Assembly: GCA_009823505.1 (NCBI GenBank)
Contig: VZQC01009608.1
Span: forward strand, 189,884 to 253,883
Length of the DNA: 64,000 bases
Direction of reading: 5' to 3'
From: Rhizomys pruinosus
Lineage: Eukaryota; Chordata; Mammalia; Rodentia; Spalacidae
The notes beneath the pieces were generated by a model that saw only the letters and a program-made list of their open reading frames with translations, was not told where the DNA came from and did no database searches. The position numbers and the translations under genes were made by a program. Positions 20,431-32,110 of the stretch are shown here, one piece after another; within the stretch, counting starts at the first letter, position 1; the number at the start of each line of letters is the position of its first letter.

Positions 20431-20480
<50 letters not shown>
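20394..20480. repeat. Compound (TG)n(AG)n microsatellite
   Basis: A TG run with TATG interruptions switches to a ~50-bp AG run, a common alternating-to-purine composite. Confidence 0.95.
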
Positions 20481-21013
20481 TTCTCTGCTGCTTGATTTAA
20501 CCTTGTGTGTGCAATCAAGAAAGGGATAAAAATCAAGAGATAAGGAAAATACAAGATTTTGAGGCTGCCGATGCACCATGGCATACTGCTTTATAATTTT
20601 TTAATAAGTAGGAATACACCGTAAAATAATGATGAAAGTCTGGCAAATGTGGGAACCAGTAACCCGGTGTCTTAATACCATTGTAAAGCACTGCTGCAAA
20701 TCACATTGGTGTCACAGCTTCTATACGAGGGCAGTGTGGCAGACAACATGCTGTGCTAGTCCCAGCACCATGGCATCGCTAGATAGTAACTTTTCAGTGC
20801 CATTTTAATCTTACACAGCCACTGTTCTACATTCAGTGTGCTGTTGGCTGAAATGTTGTATGGCAGTTACTGTATGATGAACATGGGTTTATCCATCACA
20901 GCTGAGCCAGTGGGATCCAGCTTAGCCAGACATGCCCAGCCCAGCACTTTGTAGTAAAAACACAAGAATTCTGAGAACAGATCTGAGGATGAACAGACGC
21001 CTTACAATGGTCA
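20481..21013. other. Low-repeat DNA
   Basis: No certain feature. At 20690-20880 the series 'aacatgctgtgctag' and 'ggcagttactgtatg' loosely recalls an old DNA-transposon relic, but I cannot name it. Confidence 0.35.
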
Positions 21014-21355
21014 ATCTTCATCCTCAACTTGACCTTGGTTTAGAGTCACCTAAGGCACTGGGGGCGCCCCTGAGACTGACAGCGGTTCAGACAGGGCTGC
21101 TGACCTGACCTGACTGTAAGCATCACCTCCCCACTGGCCAGGGGTCCAAACAGACTGAAGCCAAAAAGAGGATGCCAGCGAAGAGCTGGCATTTCCCTTC
21201 TTGCTGCTTCTTGGCCTGCTGTGATTGGAAGTGAGCTGCTCTGCCTCAGTTTCTCCACCACAGTGGACTGCATCCTCTCAAAGTGAGACAAGATAAAGCC
21301 TTCCTCCCTCATGTTATTTTTTTCATATTCTTCCATATTCATGTGAAAGAAACTA
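21014..21355 (+). mobile_element. MaLR-type LTR
   Basis: 'atcctcaacttgaccttggt', 'tagagtcacctaaggcactg', 'gactgcatcctctcaaagtg' and 'agataaagccttcctccctc' follow the same LTR order as 52545-52808. The 129-codon minus frame at 21046-21435 is antisense to it. Confidence 0.6.
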
Positions 21356-21419
21356 ACACATAATCCTTGGAATTTCTCTCCTCCCCCATACATGTAGCAA
21401 GAAGTCATTAAGACTGCAG

Positions 21420-21770
21420 GTGGAATTAAGGTCACGAGTGAACGGACTTCAAAGCAGGAGGTTATCTGGGATTATCTGTACAGACCCAATGTCATTATAA
21501 AAGCCTTTAAATGTGGAGCGTCAAATTGGAGGGAAGAGATGTAAGAACGACACCAGTAGTTCTGGCTTTGAAGAGGAGGAAGGTAGGCCCAGTAAGCGTG
21601 GAGCTTGTGGAACAGGACATTGACACCTGGATTTTAGTCCGGAAAGATCCATTTTGGACTTACGAGCTATAGAACTGTACGATTATCAATTCATGTCACT
21701 TTAAGCCACCAAATTTGTGTTAATTCTGTAAGATAGCAGAAAATGAATACTGGTAAACAGAAAATGATGA
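21420..21770 (+). mobile_element. MLT1-like MaLR LTR
   Basis: 'attatctgtacagacccaat', 'gtcattataaaagcc', 'gacacctggattttagtccg' and 'aagccaccaaatttgtg' give the ordered blocks of an old MLT1-type LTR. Confidence 0.65.
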
Positions 21771-24239
21771 GACAATTCAAAATAGAACTATCTTGAAGAA
21801 CAAATGGCTGAATGGCTTTAAATAGCAATTCCTCGATTCCCCCCTCCATCACCTAGTATGGGAAATGCTAGAAAAGAAGCTTAGGTCTCTTATGGACAAT
21901 AAAGCCAATGTACATCTCCCACTTCTGAACACAGTGAGCTAAATCTGGGGTCTTCTTGCCTCTCTGCTGTGAGGCTTGACTTTCTGTTACAATGAACTCC
22001 ACCTGCAAGAGCCACACATTACATTTTCAGAACAGATTAAGTTTAGCTGATTGTTCCTGAAGGCAAGGTTTCAGAGAGTGAGGTGCTGGGAAACTAGACT
22101 CAAATGTTGAAAACATAGACTCCCCAGGGGAGGGGAGGCACACAGGAGTCAGACTCCTCATTCCCGTACCACATAATACAGGACTCTTCGCCCACTCTGC
22201 GTATGTTTTTATGGAGCCTCAGAGGAGCAGTAAACTCTGCATCATGCAGGCAGAGTGCAGGCAGAGTCCATTGTGCCCCCCAGTGAGACCAATTGCCTTA
22301 TAGGAACGAGGGCCTTCCCATTTTCCTTGCATTTAGTTGCCTGTGGTTCAGCTCTGCACTTGGAATCCCACTCTCTATCACTGGCTGCAAAACCCCAAGG
22401 CAGAGGCTTTTTTAAATCAGAAGCAGGATTATTTTGCGAAGTTTTAAATAAATGTTTTGCCAGCACGATGGTTAACTACTATTTTCTGTGGTACGAACGG
22501 CCAGACAGGATGTCGGAGACAGCACTGACAATGTTACAGAATAACCCCACGGTTATTGTGACAACGACCGGGATGTTATTCCTATGACACTCAAATGTTT
22601 GGGTTATGTGGGGGGCAACCACACAGGGTGAAGCAGCCACCTCAGTTCTTGGGAGGAAGGGGACAAACCTGCACCCAGTGGTTGCTGCAGCCACTGGAGA
22701 AGGGGCTTAGTGTAAGCCCAGGATTTGAACCAATGAGCTGAAATTCCCCGTAACATCACTTCTCTTGGAGAGTTTGTAGCCCTTTTAGCACCTTAATAAT
22801 TAAAAAAAAAAAAAAATACAACAAAAAAGTACGGGCAGTGTAAACTGTTGTCTCGTGGGACTGATGATTGGTGCGATGTTCCAATAACTGACTTCAGAAA
22901 GACGCTGAGCTCTAGGTAGAAAGCAAATGTTCAAGTGTATTAGTCATTTGAAAACAGAACTCTAGAGTTACGAAAGCAACACGATCCCTAGACCAGGTCT
23001 CTCAATGACTGCGCATGTTCCTTCTACGTCAACATGAACGCGTCCCCGACTCCGTCCCCTGCTTCCGTGGGCCTGCTGGGCATCTTTATTCTCGCGGCTG
23101 TGGAGCCCCTGCAAGGCCCTGCAAGGCCCCAGGAACGCCGATGCTGTCTGCAGGCTCGCTTATCAGAGCTCCCGCTCTGTGTGCCAGCTTCTGCCTTCCC
23201 ATGTGGTTCCAATATAAAAATATTTAGTCCATCTGTCCCAGAGGGTTCGGACTTTCTCTTCATTTGTGCTTCTTGAAATAATATGCTCTGGAGGCACAAA
23301 CCGTTCCTTCACCAGTAAAAAAGGTCAAGCATTTATTAGCCTGTGTATAAACAGGACAACAAAGGAGTCCTTGTAAAAGTGGAATGCTGGGCTGGGATGG
23401 TGCACAGAGCAGTTCCTCTTGAATCTGGCAAATTCCGTCAGATTTCATTGCCTTTAAATATACCACATTAATGTCACTGTTCCTAGAGTTCCCTGGCTCT
23501 TACTCATAAATCTCCATGACCCCTATGAGGTGCGATCGTATTCATTCATCAAGCCTAGAAGTATAATTTCTTTTTCAGTTCAGGCACATTAACAAGTTGT
23601 TCAGGGGTGCTGGTTCTACCATCGTTGGGGGAGGTGAACGTTCCTGACGCCCCACGGCCAATTAACACAAAGAAAGGAACAATGACTTCCTATGCTCACC
23701 AGATGCCATTTTTCCCAGATGTGATCTTCATCCCTTGGGGAAGCAAATGCCTGAAGCCCAGTCTTTGGTCTCCCCTCAGTGACAACAGCCAGGCAAGGTT
23801 CCCACCCCTGGGCCAGCCAACTGCCAGGCCTGGCTCTGTGGCTTTCTCCTGTCTCATCTTCCCAGGTGTGGTAAATCATCCCTCTTTGGAAAACAGAACC
23901 TCTGACTTAGTGGCACACTGGGTCTGTGTATAAAAATGTTTTCAGATCATGTCTCTTTATAAAATTCTGGTGCTGTCCTTTAAAGAAAATTTTCTTGCTT
24001 TTCTTATTCAAGGACTGAAGAGCTGGGTTCTACAACATAACATGTCCCAGGCACTCTGAGCTACACCCCACTGTTGAGGATGGTGACCACGCACCTATGT
24101 TCCTTCAGGCTAGTGTAGAGAAATCAATCACCTCAGATCCTAAACAGACCTGTCAAGACCAGTTTTATCATCCCATATTCGCTTTCCTGCTAGAATTGTT
24201 TCTGTGTACATAGAAGTAGGGTTAAGGTTTTTGGTCCTC
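21771..24239. other. Long low-repeat interval
   Basis: About 2.5 kb with no recognised SINE, LTR or L1. A 17-bp poly-A lies at 22800-22817. Overlapping frames (22242-22587, 23015-23299, 23607-23933) occur on both strands and look random. It could hold regulatory DNA, but nothing specific is visible. Confidence 0.4.
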
Positions 24240-24365
24240 CTTTTCTTTTCTTTTGTCTGGTTTCCTGCTACAGTTATGGTACACACATAGCCTGGGCTAG
24301 CCTTGAGCTGAAGACCCTTCTAACTTAGCTTCCTGGACCCCGTGTGCCGATGGCCATGCCCCACC
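24240..24365 (-). mobile_element. B1-like SINE, very decayed
   Basis: 'cacatagcctgggctagcct' then 'tgagctgaagacccttctaa' and 'atgccccacca' are the remains of an antisense B1. Confidence 0.45.
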
Positions 24366-24404
24366 AGGCGACGCTGAGTTAATTGTTTCTTTCTTGTTCT
24401 CACT

Positions 24405-24525
24405 CTTGCTCTCTTCCTCCCCCTCCTCCTCCTCCCCTCCCCCTTCCCCTCCCCCTCCTCCTCTTCCCCTCTCCCTTCCCCTCCTCCTCTTCCTCCTCCT
24501 CTTCCCCCCCCTTTCCTGTGCTCTA
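24405..24525. repeat. Polypyrimidine tract (CCT/CCCTT-rich)
   Basis: About 120 bases are almost all C and T on the plus strand. The minus strand is therefore G/A-rich with many G3-G5 runs. The minus-strand frames at 24297-24545 (poly-Arg/Glu/Gly) are artefacts. Confidence 0.95.
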
Positions 24526-24549
24526 CCTGCCTCACCCTCTTTCATTTTC

Positions 24550-25680
24550 CTTCTTAATCTGACTTGCTTTTTTGTTCAGACCTGGCCAGGAAAAGCAGTG
24601 AGGCTTGGAAAAGGATCCTCAGCATACTGGCTCAATAAATACCTCCTTTATTGCCGTGAATTTCTTTGGACTATGGCAGGAAGTCACGTGGTAGTACATT
24701 TTTAACATGGTGTCAACTTGTATTAGTTGGTAAATATATAAGTGAATATCAGGTCCTGAAACTTAGCAGCCCGCTGTTCCACAGGAAGCACGAAGTGGTT
24801 TCATTGAGGTTGAATGGAGCCAACATCTGCTTTCAGGGCTGGCAAGTCAACTTACTTTTGAAGTTCCTTCTGCTAACCTACTCCCCATTCTCTCACAAGT
24901 CCATACACTGCTATGAGCATATTAATTACTATCTTTATGCTGGGCTTAGAAGAGTTTCTGCGTCCCATTAGATGAATGAATGAAGAATGAGGCAAACAGG
25001 TTATGCAGCAGCATCTGTTTTGGTTTCGGATTTCCCTGTTTTGCATAACACCCCCTCCTCTGACCCTGTCTTTATGGAGGACGTTTCTCTTCATCTTCTG
25101 AAGCTGCTGCCTCACCTCTCCAAATCATGGCTCAGCATTGTTCTCCCTCTTGTTCAGCTTCCAGGGTTTTCAGGGCCACACTTGCCCTGCCTGCCTCTGT
25201 AAGGGGTGGGTCACAGGCCCCTTTGTAAGGGGGTGAGGTCACAGGCCCCGGAGGTGGAGGTGTCAAGTTCAAGAACTTACCAGTGCAGTGCGGTTAAGTA
25301 TAGCAGCAGGGCAACAGTCAGTTAAGGGGCAGGATCAAAGGAGAGGGATTGCTTCACCACGGAAGTTCTTATTCTCGAGGCACAAACAAAAAGCTGATCA
25401 GTAAAACCTTTAGGACTATGAGCTACAGGAGCCAAAATTCCAGTGAATGCACCAAACCTCTCACAGGAAAACCATATTCCAACTTCAGTTTCCTTGCTCC
25501 TCCCCATAAGAAGGGCTATAGGGATGTCATAGTCCTTGCCCTTCTCCTTGGCTATTTTAGAGTAGTTAAGGACCCCCAAATCACAGTCCTCATTATTGAT
25601 GAAGCCTTATCTTGCACCCCAGGAGAAGAGTTCTCAAAGAAAACCTTAGGAGATGTAAAGAAAATTCCCAGGACTAAAGA
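24550..25680. other. Low-repeat DNA
   Basis: A short imperfect direct repeat of about 26 bp ('gtaaggggtgggtcacaggc' then 'gtaagggggtgaggtcacag') lies near 25199-25249. The plus-strand 140-codon frame at 25349-25771 ends inside a B2 and is not credible as a gene. Confidence 0.4.
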
Positions 25681-25868
25681 GAGGGCTCAGTGGTTAAGAC
25701 CACCGGTTGCTCTTGAGGAGGACTTGGGTTCAATTCTCAGCACCCACAAGGCAGCTAACAACTGTCTGTAACTCTGGTTCCAGAGGACAAGATGCCCATT
25801 TCTGACTTCCATAGGCATTGCAAGATTTGAGTGTACTCATACACATAAAAATTAAAATAGCAAAATGT
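25681..25868 (+). mobile_element. B2 SINE
   Basis: 'gagggctcagtggttaagac', 'gggttcaattctcagcaccc', 'tgtctgtaactctggttcca' and an A/T tail show a complete diverged B2. Confidence 0.9.
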
Positions 25869-25938
25869 TTTTTTTTTTTAAATACCCCCTGATTGAGGTT
25901 CCAGGAGTAGCAGGAGATACTCTCAAAAGCAAATGATG

Positions 25939-28339
25939 CTTTGAGATAGGAGTTCTGATTTATTATATATAAACTACTCAAAAAACAGACAAGTAAGAAA
26001 ACAAATGACTCAATCAAAAGATGGAGTAAAGAGCTGAACAGAGACTTCACAAGTGAAGAAATAGAGATGGCAGAGAAACATCTTAAAAAGTGCTCAACAT
26101 AGATAATAACTAAGAAAGTGAAAATCAAAACCACTTTAAGATATCATCTCACTCTTATAAGGCTGGCTAGGATCAGGAAAACAAATGATACCAACTGCTG
26201 GAGAGGTTGTAGGGAAAGGGGAACACTCATCCACTGCTGGTGGGAATGTGAACTTGTACAACCAGTGTGGAAGGCAGTGTGGAGAACACTTAAAAGACTC
26301 AAAATGAGCCTACCACCTGACCCAGCCATACCACTTCTGGGTGTATACCCACAAGACACATCCTACTGCAAAGATACATGTATAGCCATGTTTATTGCAG
26401 CTCTTTTCACAATAGTGAAGAGCTGGAACCAACCCAAGTGCCCCTCAACCAACGAGTGGATAGAGAAAATGTGGTACATCTACACAATGGAGTTCTATGC
26501 AGTAATAAAGAAAGATGATATGAAATTTGCAGGTAAATGGATGGAACTAGAAGATATTATGTTAAGTAACACAGTCCCAGAAAAACAAAAGATGAATGGT
26601 ATCCCTCATCTGTGGATTCTAGCACCAAGTACCTAGTTCTAAGGCAAAGTGAGTAACATTAATGCTATATTCCTCATGATCTGAGCACAACCTTGCTCTT
26701 ATATTATGAATCCCTAGACAGGTCCTAGAAATAACCTACCATTTATTTTCAGACTATGGATTTTTGGTATATAATGGTGGACATATATACATATTATAGT
26801 GTAACATGAAGTTAAAATGGAAAAAGGTGAATAAAGAAATATGATATGGAAATAACACAGTTTGTTTTCAGAAGATACAATTTTAGCATAGGTGTGATGT
26901 ATCAGGCTGGTGTAATTTAGCCTTTCTGGGTGCTTAATGACCATACTTAATACCCATACCAATTTGGCTGAGGGACCTAAGGGATAACTTTGTTCCTTGC
27001 CCTCAGAGGTCAACTAAGTCTCAGGGGAATATGCATGGGGGCATCTTCTGAAATGTCTTGCAAATGTGAGTCACCAGTCTTCCTGTGCAGGGAGGTCTTG
27101 GAGATCCACTAATGGGACTCCAGGCAGTGTCCATCCTATAAAGAGGAAAGTCTGTTCATGCTTCAAAAAAGAGAAGCCTGGTCTAGCAAGACCTAACTGT
27201 GTCCTTGAGTTGATGGAACTGGTGGTTGAAAAATCAAAAGGAGCCAGGGGCTCCCCCCCCCCCACCAAATAACCCAAGTGACCCTTGAGGACCAGACCCT
27301 CAACTGACCTTGAGAAAACAGAAACCTTGGTTAATCTGGGCTGACTGTGTGGCCTTAAGCATCCAAAAGGAAAGTATAACCAGAAATAATCAGTAAGATC
27401 TGAGAAATTGTACTTCAGATATAAAACTTGAGAATCCTTCAAACCTTCAATACCAGATGGGGACTACGGAGATGTCCAGCATGTGGACTGAGTGGCTACT
27501 GGGATTTCAGCCTCTTCAGAGTGTAGACTGCCGTTGTTGGACTACCCAGGCTGTGTCATGGAGGCCAGTGCAGGAAGATCAAGACAGGACGCATGCTTGC
27601 TGGACCTCATTTGGGTGACCATGGGGGGAGGGACCCCAGTGTGGAGCACGGGGGCAGGATTGATGGTTGTTTGGGTTTGCCAAGGAGGAGCCTTCAAGCA
27701 CTTCCTCGGGGAAAACGTGACATCTTTTGGTTAAAAAAAAAAGATTATATGTAACAGTTAAAAATATTTTGTAAAATAATATTTTCTCTTTTCTATTTTT
27801 ATTGATACAGGCTACAACCATTCATAATTTATCCTTATGTAATCCTATGGTGTGTTCTACATATAGGAATGTTAATATTCATATTCTAAAAAACAGAGAG
27901 AATGTAAAGTTATACTTCTTTTTACCTGCATGCAACTTTACTGTTAAAATGTGACTCTCTAAATGTGCTTTGGAATTAACCTGTAGTTTATTTTCAGATT
28001 TTGTAATTTTGATTTATGTGTGGAGTGTATGTATGCATATTTTGGAATAATATAAAATCAAATGGGAACAAAAAAAAAGAGAGAGAGCAACCTATTCAAA
28101 GAACTGACCAAAACAGTAAACCTGTGCACCAAAAAGGTCATAAAAGACTGAGAAAAAGATGTAAGACAGGACTTGTGTATGACAGAATCCATGAGCTCTG
28201 ATGGGGGTGGGGCATGAGGGGTGGGCATGGATGGGGAATGAGTCTAAATTTGATTGAGAAATGTTGTAGGAAATGTGCTCAATAAAAATTAAAAAGTTAT
28301 AAAAAAAGATACTTTGAGATAGGAGTTCTGATTTATTAT
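25939..28339 (+). mobile_element. 5'-truncated L1 with 28-bp TSD
   Basis: Identical 28-bp direct repeats at 25939-25966 and 28312-28339 flank an L1 that spans 25967-28311. It begins late in ORF2 ('atataaactactcaaaaaac') and ends in 'caataaaaattaaaaag' plus an A-rich tail. Length, truncation, tail and TSD are those of target-primed reverse transcription. The long (~1.67 kb) 3' part includes a C-run at 27251-27262 and a text at 27440-27560 resembling rodent LTR sequence, so a secondary insertion is possible. Confidence 0.9.
26040..26634 (+). pseudogene. L1 ORF2 C-terminal fragment
   Basis: An open stretch of 172 codons (26118-26633) encodes the C-terminal region of L1 ORF2p: 'LRYHLT' start, 'GCRERGTLIHCWWECELVQP' cysteine-containing segment, 'MWYIYTMEFYAVIKKDDM', then a stop. 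The endonuclease and reverse-transcriptase domains are absent because of 5' truncation. No functional product is expected; the open frame suggests a fairly young insertion. Confidence 0.9.
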
Positions 28340-28574
28340 GACCTTAGTAATGGCTATCAGGATTTAATTTGTGTTTTAAAAATAATATGGGCCTTCTTTC
28401 TGAAGTAGATTAAACACCGTCAACACAGAAGCAATCGCATACTTTATTTACTTTTTTTTATTTTTGGTGAGAAGTGTCCCTCATTTACCCACACGGTGTC
28501 CATCTGTCCATATCTCTCTTCACAATCCCTGTAAAAGCCTCTTGTGGATTTTGTGCTCTGTTCTGTCTTTTCTC
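28340..28574. other. Unannotated spacer
   Basis: Flank of the L1 target site; AT-rich, with no feature recognised. Confidence 0.4.
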
Positions 28575-28577
28575 TTT

Positions 28578-28684
28578 TATTATTTTTGGCAACGTCTAGT
28601 ACTGAAGCTCAGGCTGGCCTTGAACTTGAGGTAAACTTCCTATCACTGTGTCCCCAGGGGTGGATTACATTTGTGACCCATTGT

Positions 28685-28690
<6 letters not shown>
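28578..28690 (-). mobile_element. B1-like SINE fragment
   Basis: 'gctcaggctggccttgaact' is the B1 antisense core; both sides are decayed. Confidence 0.55.
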
Positions 28691-28719
<29 letters not shown>

Positions 28720-28720
28720 G
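28686..28720. repeat. (CT)n microsatellite
   Basis: A clean CT run at the end of the B1-like fragment. Confidence 0.95.
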
Positions 28721-28744
28721 TGTTTATTTTGTATGTGTATTTTT

Positions 28745-28870
28745 AAATGAATTTCCTTTTATTTTTTGACACTTTCATACAGGTATATAATGCACTTTGC
28801 TAATTCCCACCCTCCCTATTCATGTGAGCCACTTGTGGCTGGGGCCCTGTGGAGGTCAAAACACAACCTT
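28745..28870 (-). mobile_element. L1 3'-terminal scrap
   Basis: 'ttttattttttgacactttc' through 'gctaattcccaccctcccta' resembles an antisense L1 3' terminus. Confidence 0.5.
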
Positions 28871-28911
28871 GGGTGGCGTCTCTCTTTTTTGTTTTTCTTA
28901 AGTGTAGCATT

Positions 28912-29051
28912 ATTATTTATTTATTTATTTTTGGTCTTTTCAAGACAGGGTCTCCCTGTAGCCCCAGCTGTCCTGGAACTCGCTCTGTAGACCAGGCTGG
29001 CCTTGAACTCACAAAGATCTGCCTGCCTCTGCCTCCCAAGTGCTAGGATTA
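28912..29051 (-). mobile_element. B1 SINE with 12-bp TSD
   Basis: An antisense B1 ('gacagggtctccctgtagcc' to 'agtgctaggatta') is flanked by exact 'aagtgtagcatt' at 28900-28911 and 29052-29063. Confidence 0.95.
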
Positions 29052-29102
29052 AAGTGTAGCATTCTTTATTTAGAATATGCAGTATTTCTTTTTTATTTTA
29101 TA

Positions 29103-30480
29103 ATGCATTTTTTATTGAATTTTTGTGCATTTCATACAAAACATATCGATCATCTTCGTATCACCTCCCCCATATGCACCCCAGAACCGCCCCCCATGCT
29201 GGATTGTATGCATTCTGTCATATTTGCTAGTTCTATCCGGTCCAGTTAGTGTCCCCAGATGTCCCCCAGCTCAAGCTCATCCCCTGGGGTCTCCTCAGCC
29301 TATCTAGAGTCACTCCCTTAAAGATCAACTCTCCCTCATCCAGCAGTGATCAGCTGCCAATAGTTCTTCACTGAGGTTGGGGCCTGCTCTCCATGTCCCC
29401 AGTTCTGTGCTGGGTTTTGTGAGTTCGCATGGTTTTATCATGCATGCTGACAACACTGCTGTAGCGCATATGAGCAAGGCCCCAGAAGCCTGTAAGACAT
29501 CGTTTCTTTATGGTCACACACCTCCTCCCCTAACTCCTACGGTCTTTTTTCTTGCACAATGGTCCCTGAGCCCTGGGTGGGTGAAATATAGGAGTCCCAT
29601 CCAGGACCCTCTGCAGACTCCTACTCTCTACGCTTTGGACATTTGGGGCCCTTCGTTGTATTCATGGCCTTCTGCTGCATGAGGGAGCTTCTCTGCTGAG
29701 AATTGAGAGATGCATTAGCTCTCTTTCTATCCCTTGGTTCCACTATGTTTCATGAGCCTTGTAAAGGTTCCACTGTAGATGTGTCACTTAGGGCTTGGCA
29801 TCTCTTGGACTTATATTCTCTGTGTGTGACCAGCTGTGGAACTCTGTACTAGTCTCTGTTGCAAACAAGCTTATTTGATAATTGTGACTGGCATACTTGT
29901 CTGTAAATGTAAGGATCCATATTTAGCAAATAGTAAGAAATTACATTCGTCTAGAGATATGACATACTTAGGTTTTTCTCTAAGATCTATGACTTCTCCA
30001 GACATGTATTTGACTATGTTTACACTGCCACACATGAGTTTCCTCTTACTAAGATTAAGTCCAATTAGATAGCTGTTGATTACCCCCAAGATAAAAGTGC
30101 CACCACTGTACCAATAGTTTGCTGTGCTGGTCATTGTTGTGGTTATTAATATTTACATAGGGGTTGGACCAATGATTTATGTTCTTTCTTAGCAGCTTGA
30201 ATAGTGTCCTCCAAATTATGAGAGCTAACCTTCAGGGAGCTGGCTTCCAGGTGAGTTCCAGCTCCATTGCTCCAAGTCCTGTGCCCGAAGTATGTCCTGC
30301 CTTCAGGAATAGGGTCTTACCTTCAGGTTCTGGGAGGTAATCAAGGGCTGTGGTAATAGCCTGTGTTATTTTGGGAGTCTCTTGGACTACCCTGACCAAC
30401 AACTCAAAGGGAGGTTCCTCCTGTCTGGCATTGTGATTCTTGTTATATAGCCTTCAGCTGTGTGCATGCACTCATGTTCA
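29103..30480 (-). mobile_element. L1 3'UTR (older rodent L1)
   Basis: It starts with 'ttttttattgaatttttgtg' (antisense L1 3' terminus) and stays colinear with 8690-9950 over its whole length. No ORF2 is attached, so it is a 5'-truncated copy. Small frames inside are noise. Confidence 0.7.
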
Positions 30481-30584
30481 GATATCATGTGTGTCATTTT
30501 CAGTAGATTTTTGAAATAATACATTCACCTGTGGTTTTTCACACCACCTAAGCATTACGTATCTCTCCTACACATCTTCGTTTT

Positions 30585-30738
30585 TTTTTTTTTTTTGAGA
30601 CAAGGTCTTCCACTGGCCTGGAACTCACTAGGAAGCTAGGCTGTCTGTCCATTGTGCCACAGGGATTCATTCACATGTCTCTACTTCCCTGATTGGGAGA
30701 TTACAAGCACGTGCCACCTTGCCTGACTTTTTAAAATG
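30585..30738 (-). mobile_element. B3/B4-type SINE
   Basis: After a T-run: 'ttgagacaaggtcttccact', 'tggcctggaactcactagga', 'attacaagcacgtgccacct'. It is the antisense body of a B4-like SINE without its ID part. Confidence 0.7.
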
Positions 30739-31544
30739 ATTTGTGAGGGTTGACCTGGACATCCCACCCTTGGATGGCAAGCCTTAAGGCTCTCTCCTCA
30801 GTCACACTTCTTGATGCTCTGGATCTGCAGAAGTGAATAAGATTAGATCAACATAGTCACTATCAAGTAATGGGAATTTGATGAAAACATTATTGAAATT
30901 GAGTTCAGGGATCTGGATGTTCGCCGAATAGTTTTACAATGCAAGTTGTGCTTCAGGAGCATTTACTCACACTCCCCGACATCAGTGCTGCTACTGATAA
31001 ATTCAAAGGGAGAGCAGTAATTTTGGAGCCGAGTTTTTTGCTCTGTTACAAAAATAGACTCCAAACACATACATATGGTGCAGAAAGAGCTTGGGCTAAT
31101 ATTTCTACACAGGGACGAGCATTAGCATATTTTTAAAGTTCACAGCTACTTTTCTGTTGTCAATTATAATCATCTGTTGGTTTGAACTCCTTATTTTATG
31201 GCGATGATCAAAATCTATTGGTATAATGTAAATTTCACAACTATAGGAGAATTTTATAGTCAGAGCACTCCTAAAAGGGGGCTGTGTGATTCAATATTTT
31301 CATAGAAGCATCTTCCTAAAAGCATGGAGATGACTTGGAGCAACAAATGGAGATACCTGATAACAGAAACACAAAATCATTATTGAACTCAAACTCATGA
31401 ATATTTTATTTTTAGGTAACTGCTCCCTATTCAGAACAGGAGTTGGAGTCAGTATTTAGTTACAATTTTCACTAGGCATATAAACTTTAAAAGAAGAATG
31501 CAGACATTACAGCGAAGTACAAATGAGTTGAATCTACCCGTATG
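30739..31544. other. Low-repeat DNA
   Basis: No gene or repeat is recognised. Confidence 0.4.
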
Positions 31545-32110
31545 CTTGGATTTGGAGCTTAAATGTCCCCCACAGGCCGTGTGATAAAGGCTTGGCTGCC
31601 AGCTGTGGCGGCGTATTAGTCACTTCTTGTTGCTGTGATAAAACACAGACCAAAAGTGACTCAAGGAAGAGAGTTCGCTTAGGCTTATGGTTCCAGAGGG
31701 AAAGCTCTTGATGGCGGAGAGGCGTGGCAGCAGCGGGAGCTGGAAGTGAGGGCTATAGTCTCAAAGCCAGCCCGGTGAGTACTTCCTCCAACCAGGCTGC
31801 ACCTCTAACTCCAGGAACAGTGCTCCCAGCTGGGGACCAAGTTTAAATACTTGAGCCTAGGAGGAAACTTTCCTTATTCAAGCCGCTATAGGCATTGTTG
31901 GGACTGGGGACCTTGAAGAGGCGGGGCCTACTGAGAAGACGTTCATTCCTGCAGGTCCTGCCCTTTGCAGAACCCTGGCCCCTTCCTCTCTCTTCTGCTT
32001 CTTCCGGGATGTCTTGAGCTGGCCTCCTCTCCCCCATGCTGTCGCCATCGAACTTTTTCACCACCAGGACCCTGAAAATGTTGGCGCCAAGTGATGATGA
32101 CACCTCTGAA
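31545..32110 (+). mobile_element. Old MaLR LTR interrupted by a second LTR
   Basis: 31545-31607 ('ggagcttaaatgtcccccac', 'aggcttggctgccagctgtg') and 31890-32110 ('gaggcggggcctactgagaa', 'gccccttcctctctcttctg') are the two parts of one old sense-strand MaLR LTR. An antisense ORR1-like LTR (31608-31889) sits between them. Confidence 0.55.
31608..31889 (-). mobile_element. MaLR LTR (ORR1-like), nested
   Basis: Antisense blocks 'ttgttgctgtgataaaacac', 'cttatggttccagagggaaa', 'agtacttcctccaaccaggc' and 'gctggggaccaagtttaaat' follow ORR1-type order reversed. It inserted into the older LTR, so it is the younger of the two. Confidence 0.7.

Noticed and set aside
20690..20880. Old DNA transposon relic
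   Set aside because: Only loose word similarity; no terminal inverted repeats or TSD seen.
24297..24545. Arg/Glu/Gly-rich proteins on the minus strand
   Set aside because: Direct translation of the polypurine tract in several frames.
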